From: Verrucomicrobiota bacterium
Lineage (GTDB): Bacteria; Verrucomicrobiota; Verrucomicrobiia; Opitutales; Opitutaceae
Assembly (NCBI GenBank): GCA_016222805.1
Contig: JACRQG010000007.1
Span: 124,001 to 188,000, forward strand
DNA: 64,000 nt
Reading direction: 5' to 3'
Of the stretch, positions 1-9,914 are shown one piece after another; the first letter of the stretch is position 1; each line of letters opens with the position of its first letter. A program made the position numbers and the translations under genes. The notes beneath the pieces are model-generated. The model ran no database searches. It was not told the origin of the DNA and saw only the letters and a program-made list of their open reading frames with translations.

Positions 1-952
1 GTTGCACCGTGTCAGTGGCGGCGCCGCCGAAGGTCGTCGCCATCGGGACTGGCCGCGGCAGGAACACATCCAGCGTCCACGGCCGCACCTCGGGGGCGGC
101 TCCGCCAAGGCTGGGTTGCGCGGTGGACAGCGTGAGGGAGACGCCCTTCCAGTCCTCGCCGGTGTTCTGGCGGACGAGACCCTGATAGCCGAGGGCGACC
201 GTCTTGTCGTTGGAATTGACGCGGGCGTCGTAACCCGGGGTCCAGGAGGCGCCGGGCACGGCGTAGCTCAGCGAGAGCTCGAGCTTGCCGGTGGAGGTGA
301 CGTCGAGGCGCACGGCGACGCGTTTGAAGGTGCGGCCGCCGGAGCCGCGCAGTTCGTTGAGCGTGCGCTGGGCGGCGTCAATCCTGGCGGCGACTTCCTC
401 GATCTGGGCGTCGAGGGCCTGGCGGTCGGAGGCGAGCTTCCCCCGCTGTTCCTCGAGGAAGGCCAGCAGCTTGGTGGATTCGTCGAGGGAGAGGCGGGGG
501 GCGCTGTCCTTGGTGGGCGGGGTCGTGGCGGCGTTTTCGAGGCGGCCCAGCGTGGTTTCCTGGGCCTTGAGCACGGAGGCGCGGTCGTCGAGTTGCCGGC
601 GCTGGCGGGCCAGGTTGCGGAGCTCATCTTCCAGACCCTTCACCCGTTCGTTGGGGGAGAAGTCGACGTGGGCGGCGCGGGCAGTGACATCCAGGATGGT
701 GACGCCGGCGGCGCCGCGTCCGGACACCTGGAGCGAGGCGTCGACCAGGGTGGCTGGCAGGCGGTCGAAGATGACTTCGGTCGGTCCGGAGCCGGCGAGG
801 TCGAGGGAAGCGGTGCGGGTCACGACGGCGCGATCAGTGTAGACCGTAACTGCGGTAATCGCGGACGCGGCAGACAGCGCCTGGGCGGCGAGGGACACGC
901 CCGGCGCGAAGAGAGTGACGACCAGGCCGGCGGCGAGGAGGCGAGGGTTCAT
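1..952 (-). CDS. MuiA-family (mucoidy inhibitor-like, DUF4140/DUF4139) protein, C-terminus cut off by window edge
   Basis: Read manually on the minus strand from ATG 952-950; the frame is open to the window edge and absent from the ORF track. MNPRLLAAGLVVTLFAPGVSLAAQ(signal)...ITAVTVYTDRAVVTRTASLDL...VIFDRLPATLVDASLQVSGRG...LSYAVPGASWTPGYDARV is typical of DUF4140/DUF4139. Confidence 0.8.
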   Translation of the reverse strand, partial: MNPRLLAAGLVVTLFAPGVSLAAQALSAASAITAVTVYTDRAVVTRTASLDLAGSGPTEVIFDRLPATLVDASLQVSGRGAAGVTILDVTARAAHVDFSPNERVKGLEDELRNLARQRRQLDDRASVLKAQETTLGRLENAATTPPTKDSAPRLSLDESTKLLAFLEEQRGKLASDRQALDAQIEEVAARIDAAQRTLNELRGSGGRTFKRVAVRLDVTSTGKLELSLSYAVPGASWTPGYDARVNSNDKTVALGYQGLVRQNTGEDWKGVSLTLSTAQPSLGGAAPEVRPWTLDVFLPRPVPMATTFGGAATDTVQ

Positions 953-1103
953 GGAAGAGCAGAATGAGACTGCACGAACCTTCAGACGTGCCAACCGGCA
1001 AAAACTTGGCCTGGCGCCCGCTGGCCCGATGCCGGCGATCGCCGCTTCAATGCGGCCTCGCGAGGCCGACCATCGGCACGAGAGGACCTCCGGCGATTTC
1101 CCC

Positions 1104-3737
1104 TTAGTTGTAGAACACGGCCTCGTTGGTCTGAAACAGGGCGTGGGCGAGCTTGGTCCAGGCGTCGAGGGGATGCCGGGTTTCGTAGGCGCCTCCGACC
1201 TGGGTGGCAAAGCGCCCCTGTTGCTTGGGAGGCGGAGCCTTCTTCTTGGCGGCGCGCGGTCCGGCCTTCTCCGGAGGCAGGTCGGCGGTGAGGACGACGT
1301 CGGTGCCGCTGGGATTGGATTTCACGTACTTCAGGCCGAGCTCCACCTCCCGTTTCGTAGGCCACCGCTGGAAGATCGCGAGATAGAGCAGCGTCACCCG
1401 CTCCTCGTCCGATTTCAGCTCGGCGAAGGCCGGGCGGTCGACGAGCTTGCGGGCCGTCTCGATGACCATCGGGCTGTTCATGAGAAACAGCGCCTGCTGC
1501 GGCACGGTGGTTTCGTAGCGGCGTCCGGAGGCGACGTCGGGGTTGGGAAAATCGAACTGGGTCAGGAGTTCCGGCGGGCTCGTGCGATCGATGATGGTAT
1601 AGATGGCGCGGCGCTTCGCAAAGCCCTCGCTGCTGATCGCGACCGGCTTGCCGCCGTAGGTCCGGTCGAGCTCTCCGGTGATCGCGAGCAGCGAGTCATG
1701 CATCTCCTCGAATTCCATGCGCCGGAGATTGTACCGCCAGAGGAACTTGTTGTTGGGATCGATCTCGGCGTAGCGCGGGTTGTTTTGGCTGCTCTGCTGG
1801 TAGGTGGCGCTCAGGACCATCAGGCGGTGGAGGGATTTGATGGACCAGTTGTTCTCCACGAAAGTCGCCGCCAGCCAGTCGAGGAGTTCGGGATGCGTCG
1901 GGGGGGACGACATGTTGCCGAGATCGTCGGGCGTCTCGACAAATCCGGCGCCCCAATGCTGCTGCCAGAGGCGGTTGACAAGGACGCGCGCGGTGAGGGG
2001 GTTCTTGGGATCCGCGATCGCGAGCGCGAGCTGCCAGCGCCCGGAACCCTCCCGCCATTCGGGGCGCTTCTTGGGATCGGGGGAGAGAATCTCGAGGAAG
2101 CGCCGCGGCACGATCTCCCCGCGGTTGCCGGCTTCGCCGCGGAGCAGCACCGGAAAGTCGCGGGAGCGGGGCACGTCGTGGACGGTATTGGCGCGAGCCG
2201 GGGCGCCGGGATGCTGGGTCTCGAGGTTGGTGATGTCGCGCTGCAACTCGCGCTCCATGCGCTGCAGTTGTTGGCGCAGCTTGGGGTCGATCCGCGGGGA
2301 GGATCCGGCCTCCTTGGTCTTGGCCTTGCCCCCGGTCGCCCGGACGGCGCGCCGGAGTTCCTCCTGTTTCTCCTTCAGTTCGGCGGCGCGTTTGTCGAGG
2401 GCGGCGGATTTCTCCAGATAGTCGAGAAAGGTGGCGGTCGACGGCACCGTCGTCTGCACGGTGGGAAGCACCGTGGGCTGCACGCTGTTGGCGAACACGC
2501 CGTACAGCGAATAGTAGTCCTTGGTCGGAACCGGATCGAACTTGTGGTCGTGGCAGCGGGCACAGGCGACCGTGAGGCCGAGAAACGCCTTGGTTGTGAC
2601 GTCAATCTGGTCGCCGATGATGTCGTCGCGCCGCCCGTTGAACTGGTTGCCCAGGGTCAGGAAGCCCAGCGCCGGCAGCATGGTGCGCTTTTCGGGCGTT
2701 GGGAGCTTCTTTTCGGCGGCCTTCTTGTCGATGGCGGATTGGAGGCGATCGCCGGCGAGTTGGGCGATGATGAACTGGTTGTAGGGCAGGTCGGCGTTAA
2801 ACGCGTCGATCACCCAGTCGCGATAGGTCCAGGCGTGCGGATAGCGGTTGTCATCCTGTCGCGGGGCATCGCCCTTGGTGTCCGAGTAGCGCGCGACATC
2901 GAGCCAGTAGCGGGCCCAGTGTTCGCCGTACTGCGGAGAACTGAGCAGGCGGTCCACGACCTTGGCGTAGGCGTCGGGCGACTCGTCCTTCACGAAGGCG
3001 AGGACGTCACTCGGGTGGGGAGGAAGCCCGATGAGGTCGAAATAGACGCGGCGGATGAGAGTGGCCTTGTCGGCGGGCGCATTGGGCGAGAGACCGTTGG
3101 CCTCGAGCTTCGCGAGCACGAAGTGGTCCACGGGATTGCGCGCCCAGGCGCTGTTCCTGGTTTCGGGCACCGCCGGCTTCTTCACGGGCTGGAAGGCCCA
3201 GTGGTTGCGGCCGACGCCGCCGTAGGACTTGGCCACGCCGGGAGCGGTGGCGGTGCGGGGATCGGGGGCACCGCGTCGCACCCATTCGACCAGGTCGGCA
3301 ATCTGCTGGTCGGAGAGTTTCTCCCCCTTGGGAGGCATCTGGAGATCCTCGTCCTTGTAGCGGATGGCCTGGATCAGCAGCGATTCGTCGGGCTTGCCGG
3401 GCACCAAGGCGGCGCCGGTGTTGCCGCCGGCGAGCAGGCCTTCGCGTGTGTCGAGGAGCAGGCCGCCGCGGACCTTGTCCGCCTGCCGGCTGTGGCACTG
3501 GTAGCACTTGTCGGCAAGGACCGGACGGATCCTGGACTCGAAGAACTGCAGATCGGCGGACGAGAGCTTGGCGGTCGCGGCCGGCGCGGCGGCAAAGGAC
3601 GAGATGGCGGTCAACAGGGCCAGCGCGGATGCGAAAACGCCGCGGCGCCGGCGGGGACCATGTGGCGATCGCGTCGCGGAATCCGGTCGGGAGCGTGTGG
3701 CCGGTGAAAGCGAGAAGCGGGGAAGGACGGCGGGCAT
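1104..3737 (-). CDS. DUF1549/DUF1553 domain protein with N-terminal planctomycete-type cytochrome c (PSCyt1) domain
   Basis: FFESRIRPVLADKCYQCHS (CxxCH), FDLIGLPPHPSDVLAF, ARYWLDVARYSDTKGD, NRLWQQHWGAGFVETPDDLGNMSSPPTHPELLDWLA. Confidence 0.93.
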   Translation of the reverse strand: MPAVLPRFSLSPATRSRPDSATRSPHGPRRRRGVFASALALLTAISSFAAAPAATAKLSSADLQFFESRIRPVLADKCYQCHSRQADKVRGGLLLDTREGLLAGGNTGAALVPGKPDESLLIQAIRYKDEDLQMPPKGEKLSDQQIADLVEWVRRGAPDPRTATAPGVAKSYGGVGRNHWAFQPVKKPAVPETRNSAWARNPVDHFVLAKLEANGLSPNAPADKATLIRRVYFDLIGLPPHPSDVLAFVKDESPDAYAKVVDRLLSSPQYGEHWARYWLDVARYSDTKGDAPRQDDNRYPHAWTYRDWVIDAFNADLPYNQFIIAQLAGDRLQSAIDKKAAEKKLPTPEKRTMLPALGFLTLGNQFNGRRDDIIGDQIDVTTKAFLGLTVACARCHDHKFDPVPTKDYYSLYGVFANSVQPTVLPTVQTTVPSTATFLDYLEKSAALDKRAAELKEKQEELRRAVRATGGKAKTKEAGSSPRIDPKLRQQLQRMERELQRDITNLETQHPGAPARANTVHDVPRSRDFPVLLRGEAGNRGEIVPRRFLEILSPDPKKRPEWREGSGRWQLALAIADPKNPLTARVLVNRLWQQHWGAGFVETPDDLGNMSSPPTHPELLDWLAATFVENNWSIKSLHRLMVLSATYQQSSQNNPRYAEIDPNNKFLWRYNLRRMEFEEMHDSLLAITGELDRTYGGKPVAISSEGFAKRRAIYTIIDRTSPPELLTQFDFPNPDVASGRRYETTVPQQALFLMNSPMVIETARKLVDRPAFAELKSDEERVTLLYLAIFQRWPTKREVELGLKYVKSNPSGTDVVLTADLPPEKAGPRAAKKKAPPPKQQGRFATQVGGAYETRHPLDAWTKLAHALFQTNEAVFYN

Positions 3738-3743
3738 CTCGAT

Positions 3744-5201
3744 TCAGGCGAGGACGGACTTGACGACGTTGCCGGCGACGTCGGTGAGGCGGAAATCACG
3801 GCCGTTGAAGCGGTAGGTGAGCTTCTCGTGATTGAGGCCAAGGCAGTGGAGGATGGTGGCGTGCAGGTCGTGCGGATGCACCTTGTCGTGAATTGCCGCG
3901 GAGCCGAGTTCATCGGTGGTGCCGTGGACGGTTCCGCCCTTGATGCCGCCACCGGCGAGCACGACCGAGAAGGCCTTGGCGTTGTGGTCGCGCCCCGGGT
4001 CGTCGAAGCCGTTGCGATCGCGGGTGGATTTGCGCCCGAACTCACCGCCCCAGATAACGAGGGTGGAGTCGAAGAGCCCCCGTTGCTTCAGATCATGGAT
4101 TAGGGCGGCGAGGGGTTGGTCGATTTCGCCGGCCTTCTGGGAAAGACGAGTCTGCAACTGCTGGTGGTGATCCCAGCCGGTGTGCCAGACCTGCACCATG
4201 CGCACGCCGCGCTCGACCAGGCGGCGGGCGATGAGCAGTTGTTTGCCCTGTTCGCTGCTGCCGTAGGCGGCGCGGGTGTCGGCGGATTCCTTGTTGAGGT
4301 CGAAGGCGTCGAGCGACTCCGCCTGCATGCGGAAGGCGATCTCGTAACTCTCCAGGCGTGTCTCGAGGGCGGCGTCACGCTGCAGGTTCTTCGCGTGGAG
4401 TTCGTTCAGCTGGTGGATGAAGTCGAGTTGGCGGCGTTGCTCCTTGGGCGAGACGTAGGTGTTGCGGATATTCTGGATCATCTGCGGCACGGAAGGTGCC
4501 TGCGTGTTGATCGAGGTGCCCTGAAACACCCCCGGCAGGAAGGCCGCCTGGTAGTTGGCCGCGCCGCCCGGAGGAAGGCCGCCGCCACGCAGCGCGATGA
4601 AGCCGGGCAGGTTCTGGTTCTCGGTACCCAGGCCGTAAACCAGCCACGAACCGAGGCTGGGTTTGGCGATGCGCAGGGAGCCGGTGTTCATGAACACCGT
4701 GGCAACCTCGTGGGCCGGGATGTCCGTCCACATGGAGCGGATGACGGCGAGATCGTCGGCATGGGCGGCGGTCTTGGCAAAGACACTGCTGACCTCCAGG
4801 CCGCATTGGCCGTACTTCTTGAACTCGAAGGGAGAGCCCAGCGCGATCTCTCCGTTGGCGATCGACTTCCCGTTCATCCGCGTGAGGGTCGGCTTGGGAT
4901 CCCAGGTATCCAGATGAGAGGGGGCGCCCTGGGCGAAGATATGGATGACCGCCTTGGCCTTGCCCGGAAAGTGCGGGGGGCGAGGGCTGAGCGGGCTGCC
5001 CGCCGCCGCCGTTTTCGCCGGGGCCGCCGCCAAGGCCGCGGGTTCCAGGAGATGGGCCAGGGAGAGGGCGCCCATGCCCATGCCGACCCGGTTGAGGAAC
5101 TGGCGGCGGGTGAGGAAGTAGTCTTCGAGATTGGTGGAATGCCCGCAGCACGGGTGCAGGTCGCGGGCGTGATCGTCCGAAGGCGGATGCGCAGTGGGCA
5201 T
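3744..5201 (-). CDS. DUF1501 domain-containing protein (Tat-like N-terminus)
   Basis: TRRQFLNRVGMGMGALSLAHLLEP; FAQGAPSHLDTWDPKP; GGEFGRKSTRDRNGFDDPGRDHNAKAFSVVLAGGGIKGG. Confidence 0.92.
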   Translation of the reverse strand: MPTAHPPSDDHARDLHPCCGHSTNLEDYFLTRRQFLNRVGMGMGALSLAHLLEPAALAAAPAKTAAAGSPLSPRPPHFPGKAKAVIHIFAQGAPSHLDTWDPKPTLTRMNGKSIANGEIALGSPFEFKKYGQCGLEVSSVFAKTAAHADDLAVIRSMWTDIPAHEVATVFMNTGSLRIAKPSLGSWLVYGLGTENQNLPGFIALRGGGLPPGGAANYQAAFLPGVFQGTSINTQAPSVPQMIQNIRNTYVSPKEQRRQLDFIHQLNELHAKNLQRDAALETRLESYEIAFRMQAESLDAFDLNKESADTRAAYGSSEQGKQLLIARRLVERGVRMVQVWHTGWDHHQQLQTRLSQKAGEIDQPLAALIHDLKQRGLFDSTLVIWGGEFGRKSTRDRNGFDDPGRDHNAKAFSVVLAGGGIKGGTVHGTTDELGSAAIHDKVHPHDLHATILHCLGLNHEKLTYRFNGRDFRLTDVAGNVVKSVLA

Positions 5202-5440
5202 GGGCAGCGTGGGAATTCCGGCGAGGTGGGTGGACCGGGTGGTTCGCCCGAGAGACGGCGCGCGAGGCGGCCGGTTTCAGGCGAAGTGACCGACCCTGTT
5301 GGGGGTGCCGGGGAGGAAATGCAACCGCGGTCGCGTGGCAACGGGGAACGCTGCGTAGCCGGGCCGCACCACCACGCTCTTCGCGGGCTCAGCATGGCTG
5401 CGGTTGACGGGCGTGGATCGCCTGCCCAGCGTCGACCGCG

Positions 5441-6748
5441 ATGCATCCTACCCCCGAGTCGGCGGCAGCAGCCGACGCGCCCCCCAAACGCAACACCCTT
5501 TATCTCCAAGTCCTCGCCGGAATCGTCCTCGGAGGGCTGCTCGGCTATTTCAAGCCGACGTGGGGAGTGGAGCTTCGTCCGCTGGGCGATGCGTTCGTGA
5601 ACCTCGTCAAGATGCTCATCGGACCGATCGTATTTGCGACGGTCGTGGTCGGAATCGCCGGGATGGGGGACCTGAGGAAGATCGGACGGGTCGGGGCGAA
5701 GGCCCTGATCTACTTCGAGATCGTGACGACGTTTGCGCTCATCATCGGCCTGGTGGTGGCCAACGCCTTCACGCCTGGGGCGGGATTCCACGCCGACCCG
5801 TCAAAACTCGAGACCGGCGGCCTCGCCCGGTACACGGGAGCCGCCAAGCAGATGAGCACCGTGGACTTCCTGATGCACCTCATCCCGAAGACCTTTGTGA
5901 GTGCCTTTTCCGAGGGGGAGATCCTGCAGGTGCTGCTCCTCGCCATCCTCTTCGGGCTGGCGCTCGGGCGGTGTGGCGAGCACGGGCGGCCGGTGCTCAA
6001 TCTCGTCCACGAGATTGCCCGGGTCTTCTTTGGCATCGTGAGCATCGTCACGCGCTTTGCGCCCCTCGCGGCGGGTGGGGCGATGGCATTCACGATCGGG
6101 GAGTACGGCGTGGGCAAGCTGGCCCAACTGGGTTATCTGATGCTCTGCGTCTACCTCACGTGCTTCCTCTTCATTGTGGTGGTGCTTGGGCTGATCGCGC
6201 GGCTCTTCGGCTTCAGCCTGTGGAAGGTGATCAAGTACACGCGGGAGGAACTGCTGTTGGTGTTGGGTACGTCGTCGTCCGAGTCGGCGCTCCCCGGCCT
6301 GATGGAGAAGATGGAGAAGGCGGGCTGTGCCCGGCCGGTGGTCGGCATCGTCGTGCCCTCGGGGTATTCCTTCAATCTCGACGGCACCTGCATCTACCTG
6401 ACGATGGCGGCGCTTTTTGTCGCGCAGGCGACGGACGTGCACCTGACCATGGCCGAGCAACTGGGGCTGCTGGGCGTCCTGCTGTTGACCTCGAAAGGGG
6501 CGGCGGGCGTCACGGGCAGCGGCTTCATCGTCCTCGCCGCCACCCTGGCCGCGACAGGCAAGATCGATGTGCGCGGCATGGTGCTCATCCTGGGGGTGGA
6601 CCGCTTCATGTCGGAGGCGCGGGCGATCACGAACTTCATCGGCAACACGGTGGCCACCCTCGTGGTCGCGAAGTGGGACGATGCGTTCGATCCGTCCAAG
6701 GCGGCGGAAATCCTGGCGCATCCTCCGAAGCCACCGGTCACGGGCTGA
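5441..6748 (+). CDS. Dicarboxylate/amino acid:cation symporter (DAACS/GltP-DctA family)
   Basis: [89 protein letters not shown]. Confidence 0.93.
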   Translation: MHPTPESAAAADAPPKRNTLYLQVLAGIVLGGLLGYFKPTWGVELRPLGDAFVNLVKMLIGPIVFATVVVGIAGMGDLRKIGRVGAKALIYFEIVTTFALIIGLVVANAFTPGAGFHADPSKLETGGLARYTGAAKQMSTVDFLMHLIPKTFVSAFSEGEILQVLLLAILFGLALGRCGEHGRPVLNLVHEIARVFFGIVSIVTRFAPLAAGGAMAFTIGEYGVGKLAQLGYLMLCVYLTCFLFIVVVLGLIARLFGFSLWKVIKYTREELLLVLGTSSSESALPGLMEKMEKAGCARPVVGIVVPSGYSFNLDGTCIYLTMAALFVAQATDVHLTMAEQLGLLGVLLLTSKGAAGVTGSGFIVLAATLAATGKIDVRGMVLILGVDRFMSEARAITNFIGNTVATLVVAKWDDAFDPSKAAEILAHPPKPPVTG

Positions 6749-6790
6749 AGGACGGGGTCGGGGCGGTCCGCGACGGTACACGGCGCCGGT

Positions 6791-8755
6791 TCAGCCGGCG
6801 GCAAGCGGAGGCATCGGACAGTCGAGGGCGGCGGCGATGGCGCGCAGCAGTTCCGCTTCGCTCACGAGAATCCGGCCATCCGCTCCCACCGTGTGTGCGG
6901 CCGCGGTTAGGGTGCGCTGCTTGATCGGTCCGCTCGCCCGCGCGAGTTTCTCCAGGGCGGTGTCGAGATGGGCGAGGCTGGCGGCGGCGGGTTCCAGGAA
7001 CTGAAGCCGCGGTCCGGCGAGGGGAAGTTGCGCGGCACCCGCCGCGAATGCGCGATTCACATCGCCCGGATCGGAGGTCGCAGCGCGAGCCACGACGGAA
7101 AGGACCACGGAGAGTTCGGGCGCCACTGCCGGGAAGGCATGGAAATCCGCCCGGACGGCTCCCGGAGCCTCGCCCAGCGAAAGGGTTCGGACCAGGAGCT
7201 TCTGCAGCGCGAATTCGAACGGAGACACCTCGGCGTCGGCGTGAACGAGTTCGTCGAGGATTTCGAGAAACAGGGTCAGCGAGGCGCGGGGAATACCGCG
7301 GAGCACCGGCAGCGCCAGGTTGAGAAGGGGCAGGTGCTGGCCGGGTTGGAGCTGCCGCAGGGACGGGTCCAAGGCGGCCAGCTGCCGGGCGACATCACTA
7401 CCGGCGCGGCTGGAGACGATCTCCACTTGGCGGGCCCGCAGGACGTCGTGCGGAGAAAGCAGCAGTCCGTAGACCAGGACGGGGGCGAGATCCGGATGGT
7501 AGGCGGCATCGCGCAGCGGGCCTGGCACCGAGTCGAGCAGCACTTGGGCGTTGGCGAGTTGCTCCCGGGTCAACGACCCCACCTGCGCCACCGCCTGGGT
7601 GGCCGCTGCGGGCGCCAGGATGGTCGGAGCGGCCGAACGGCGGGGAGCGAGGCCGGCGGACGCAAACGACTCCCGCTCGACGTCCACCACCGTCTCGGGC
7701 TCGTACATTTCGCCGTCGAAGCTGGGCTCGATGGCCCGGACGCGTTCGTCCAAGGGCGGATGAGTGGCCCAGAGACCGCCGAAGAAGGAACGGAACCCCT
7801 GCGCAAAAAAGAAATGGCCGATGGTGGCGGCCTGGTCGGATTGGATGGCGGATCCCAGGGCATAGCCGCCGATCTTCTTGAGGGCGCCGGTCAGGCCCGA
7901 GGGGTTGCGCGTGAACTGCACCGCGGAGGCATCGGCGAGAAACTCGCGCTGCCGCGACACCGCCGCCTGCAGGAGCCGGCCGAAGAAGTAGCCCACATAA
8001 CCGATGATCATCAGGGACAGGCCGACCAGGAACAGCCCCGCCACGACCCCGCCGCCTTTCCGGTCGCTGCTTGAGCGCACCCGCACGCGGGAAAGACCAC
8101 GCAGGACGGTCCGGCCGATGAGGCCGATCAGGAGGATGCCGAAGATAATCGCCGACAGCCGGACATTGAGCCGCATGTCGCCGTTGAGGATGTGGCTGAA
8201 TTCATGGCCGATCACGCCCTGCAGTTCGTCGCGGTTCAGCTTCTCGAGGGTGCCGCGGGTCACCGCCACGACCGCATCGTGGGTCGTCAGGCCGGCGGCG
8301 AAGGCGTTGATGCCGGCTTCCTCCTCCAGCACGAAGGTGGCGGGCACCGGGAGCCCCGAGGCGATGGCCATTTCCTCGACCACGTTGAGCAGGCGGCGCT
8401 CGGCCAGATTCGTGGTGCGCGGATCGACGCGCCGCGCCCCGACGCTTTCGGCGACCGCGGACCCGCCGGTGCGGAAGCGGTTCCATTGATAGAGCGAGCC
8501 GAGCCCGACCACCGTCAAAGTGCCGAGAGCCACGGGCACCAGGATTTCCGGACGCCAGTAACGGGCGAGGTCCGCCTCCGGGGAGCCAAACGAGGCACGG
8601 TGGTTCGAGGGGGAGGATTCCTCGCTGAGGTTGACGGCGAAGGCGACCGCCACGGCATACGTGGCGAGGATCGTGCCAAGAACCGCCAGGGCGAAGAGCG
8701 CCACCAATCGGGACGTCCGCTGGCGGGCGCGAGCCTGCGCTTCAAAAAAATCCAT
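6791..8755 (-). CDS. M48 family (HtpX-like) metallopeptidase with long C-terminal extension
   Basis: GVIGHEFSHILNGDMRLN (HExxH), RQREFLADASAVQFTRNP, N-terminal TM segments; 654 aa. Confidence 0.88.
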   Translation of the reverse strand: MDFFEAQARARQRTSRLVALFALAVLGTILATYAVAVAFAVNLSEESSPSNHRASFGSPEADLARYWRPEILVPVALGTLTVVGLGSLYQWNRFRTGGSAVAESVGARRVDPRTTNLAERRLLNVVEEMAIASGLPVPATFVLEEEAGINAFAAGLTTHDAVVAVTRGTLEKLNRDELQGVIGHEFSHILNGDMRLNVRLSAIIFGILLIGLIGRTVLRGLSRVRVRSSSDRKGGGVVAGLFLVGLSLMIIGYVGYFFGRLLQAAVSRQREFLADASAVQFTRNPSGLTGALKKIGGYALGSAIQSDQAATIGHFFFAQGFRSFFGGLWATHPPLDERVRAIEPSFDGEMYEPETVVDVERESFASAGLAPRRSAAPTILAPAAATQAVAQVGSLTREQLANAQVLLDSVPGPLRDAAYHPDLAPVLVYGLLLSPHDVLRARQVEIVSSRAGSDVARQLAALDPSLRQLQPGQHLPLLNLALPVLRGIPRASLTLFLEILDELVHADAEVSPFEFALQKLLVRTLSLGEAPGAVRADFHAFPAVAPELSVVLSVVARAATSDPGDVNRAFAAGAAQLPLAGPRLQFLEPAAASLAHLDTALEKLARASGPIKQRTLTAAAHTVGADGRILVSEAELLRAIAAALDCPMPPLAAG

Positions 8756-8782
8756 GCGAAGGGCGGGGTCTCCCCGCGGCGG

Positions 8783-9175
8783 TCAGGACATCTGACGGAC
8801 GAAGAGGGGAATGCCGCCTTCGTGCCGTCCGTCGATCGCCAAATCGATGGAATACTCGCCGAAGGCGTCGAACTTCAGGCCGGCGATATTGGCGACGACC
8901 TGGATGGCGTTGGTGTGGGCGTCGGGAGGCATCCCGACGCGGATCGGAATCTCCATCTGCGGAAGGACCGGATGGCCGTCGTCGTCCGTGATGGAAAGGC
9001 GCAGCGTCTTGGCGCCCTCCTCGACCCGCTCGAAGCGCAGCTTGACTGCGATGCAGCAGTGGGCGTGCACCGCCGGGACTTGGCGGGCATAGATGCTGTC
9101 GAACGCACCCACGACTGTCAGCTTGCCGGCATAGTCGGCGGCGAAGTCGCAGAGGGAGAGAATTTCCACCTGCAT
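8783..9175 (-). CDS. DUF6941-like small conserved protein
   Basis: MQVEILSLCDFAADYAGKLTVVGAFDSIYA...VRMPPDAHTN...; position between LemA and M48 genes. Confidence 0.6.
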   Translation of the reverse strand: MQVEILSLCDFAADYAGKLTVVGAFDSIYARQVPAVHAHCCIAVKLRFERVEEGAKTLRLSITDDDGHPVLPQMEIPIRVGMPPDAHTNAIQVVANIAGLKFDAFGEYSIDLAIDGRHEGGIPLFVRQMS

Positions 9176-9184
9176 GGCGCCGGG

Positions 9185-9787
9185 TCAGGAGAAGCTCACC
9201 TTGGGGGCGTTGCGCTCGGACGGGTCCTCGATCTTGAACAGCTCGGCGGGTTGGAAGCCGAAGGCGCCGGCGATGACGACCGTCGGGAAAGTCTCCCGCG
9301 TCGTGTTGTAGACCATCACGCTGTCGTTGTAGGCCTGCCGGGCAAAGGCGATCTTGTTCTCGGTCGAGGTGAGCTCCTCGGTGAGCTGCAGCATGTTCTG
9401 GTTGGCCTTCAGATCCGGGTATTGCTCGGCCACCACCATCAGGCGGGAGAGGGCGCCGCCCAGTCCGGCTTCGGCGGCGACGAGATTCTTGATCGCACCG
9501 GCATCCGACGGATTGGCCGCGGCCGACTGGGCCGCGGCGGCCGCGATGTTGCGGGCCTTGATCACCGCCTCGAGCGTCTCCCGCTCGTGTTTCAGATAGC
9601 CCTTCGCGATCTCCACCAGGTTTGGGATCAGGTCGTACCGGCGTTTCAACTGCACGTCGATCTGCGAGAAGGCGTTCTTGAACCGATTGCGGAGGTCGAC
9701 GAGGCGGTTGTAGATCGAGGCGAGCCAGAAGCCCAACACGAGGGCGACGACGAGCAGGAGGCCGAGCACGACAATCAGGGAGATCAT
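9185..9787 (-). CDS. LemA family protein (start set at MISLIVV, not the longer ORF start)
   Basis: IYNRLVDLRNRFKNAFSQIDVQLKRRYDLIPNLVEIAKGYLKHERETLEAVIKARN. Confidence 0.93.
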   Translation of the reverse strand: MISLIVVLGLLLVVALVLGFWLASIYNRLVDLRNRFKNAFSQIDVQLKRRYDLIPNLVEIAKGYLKHERETLEAVIKARNIAAAAAQSAAANPSDAGAIKNLVAAEAGLGGALSRLMVVAEQYPDLKANQNMLQLTEELTSTENKIAFARQAYNDSVMVYNTTRETFPTVVIAGAFGFQPAELFKIEDPSERNAPKVSFS

Positions 9788-9914
9788 GGCGATGGAGGCG
9801 GTGAGTGCGGAAGACGAAACGGCTTCACCTTGCCCCCTGCAGGCGACCCCGGCGAGACGGAACTGATTACAACGCGGTTGATTGTTTCCGCGGCTGCCGC
9901 AACGTGGATCGCCG

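Noticed and set aside
915-3707. 930-aa plus-strand ORF opposite DUF1549/DUF1553 gene
   Set aside because: Shadow ORF; the minus strand carries clear family motifs.
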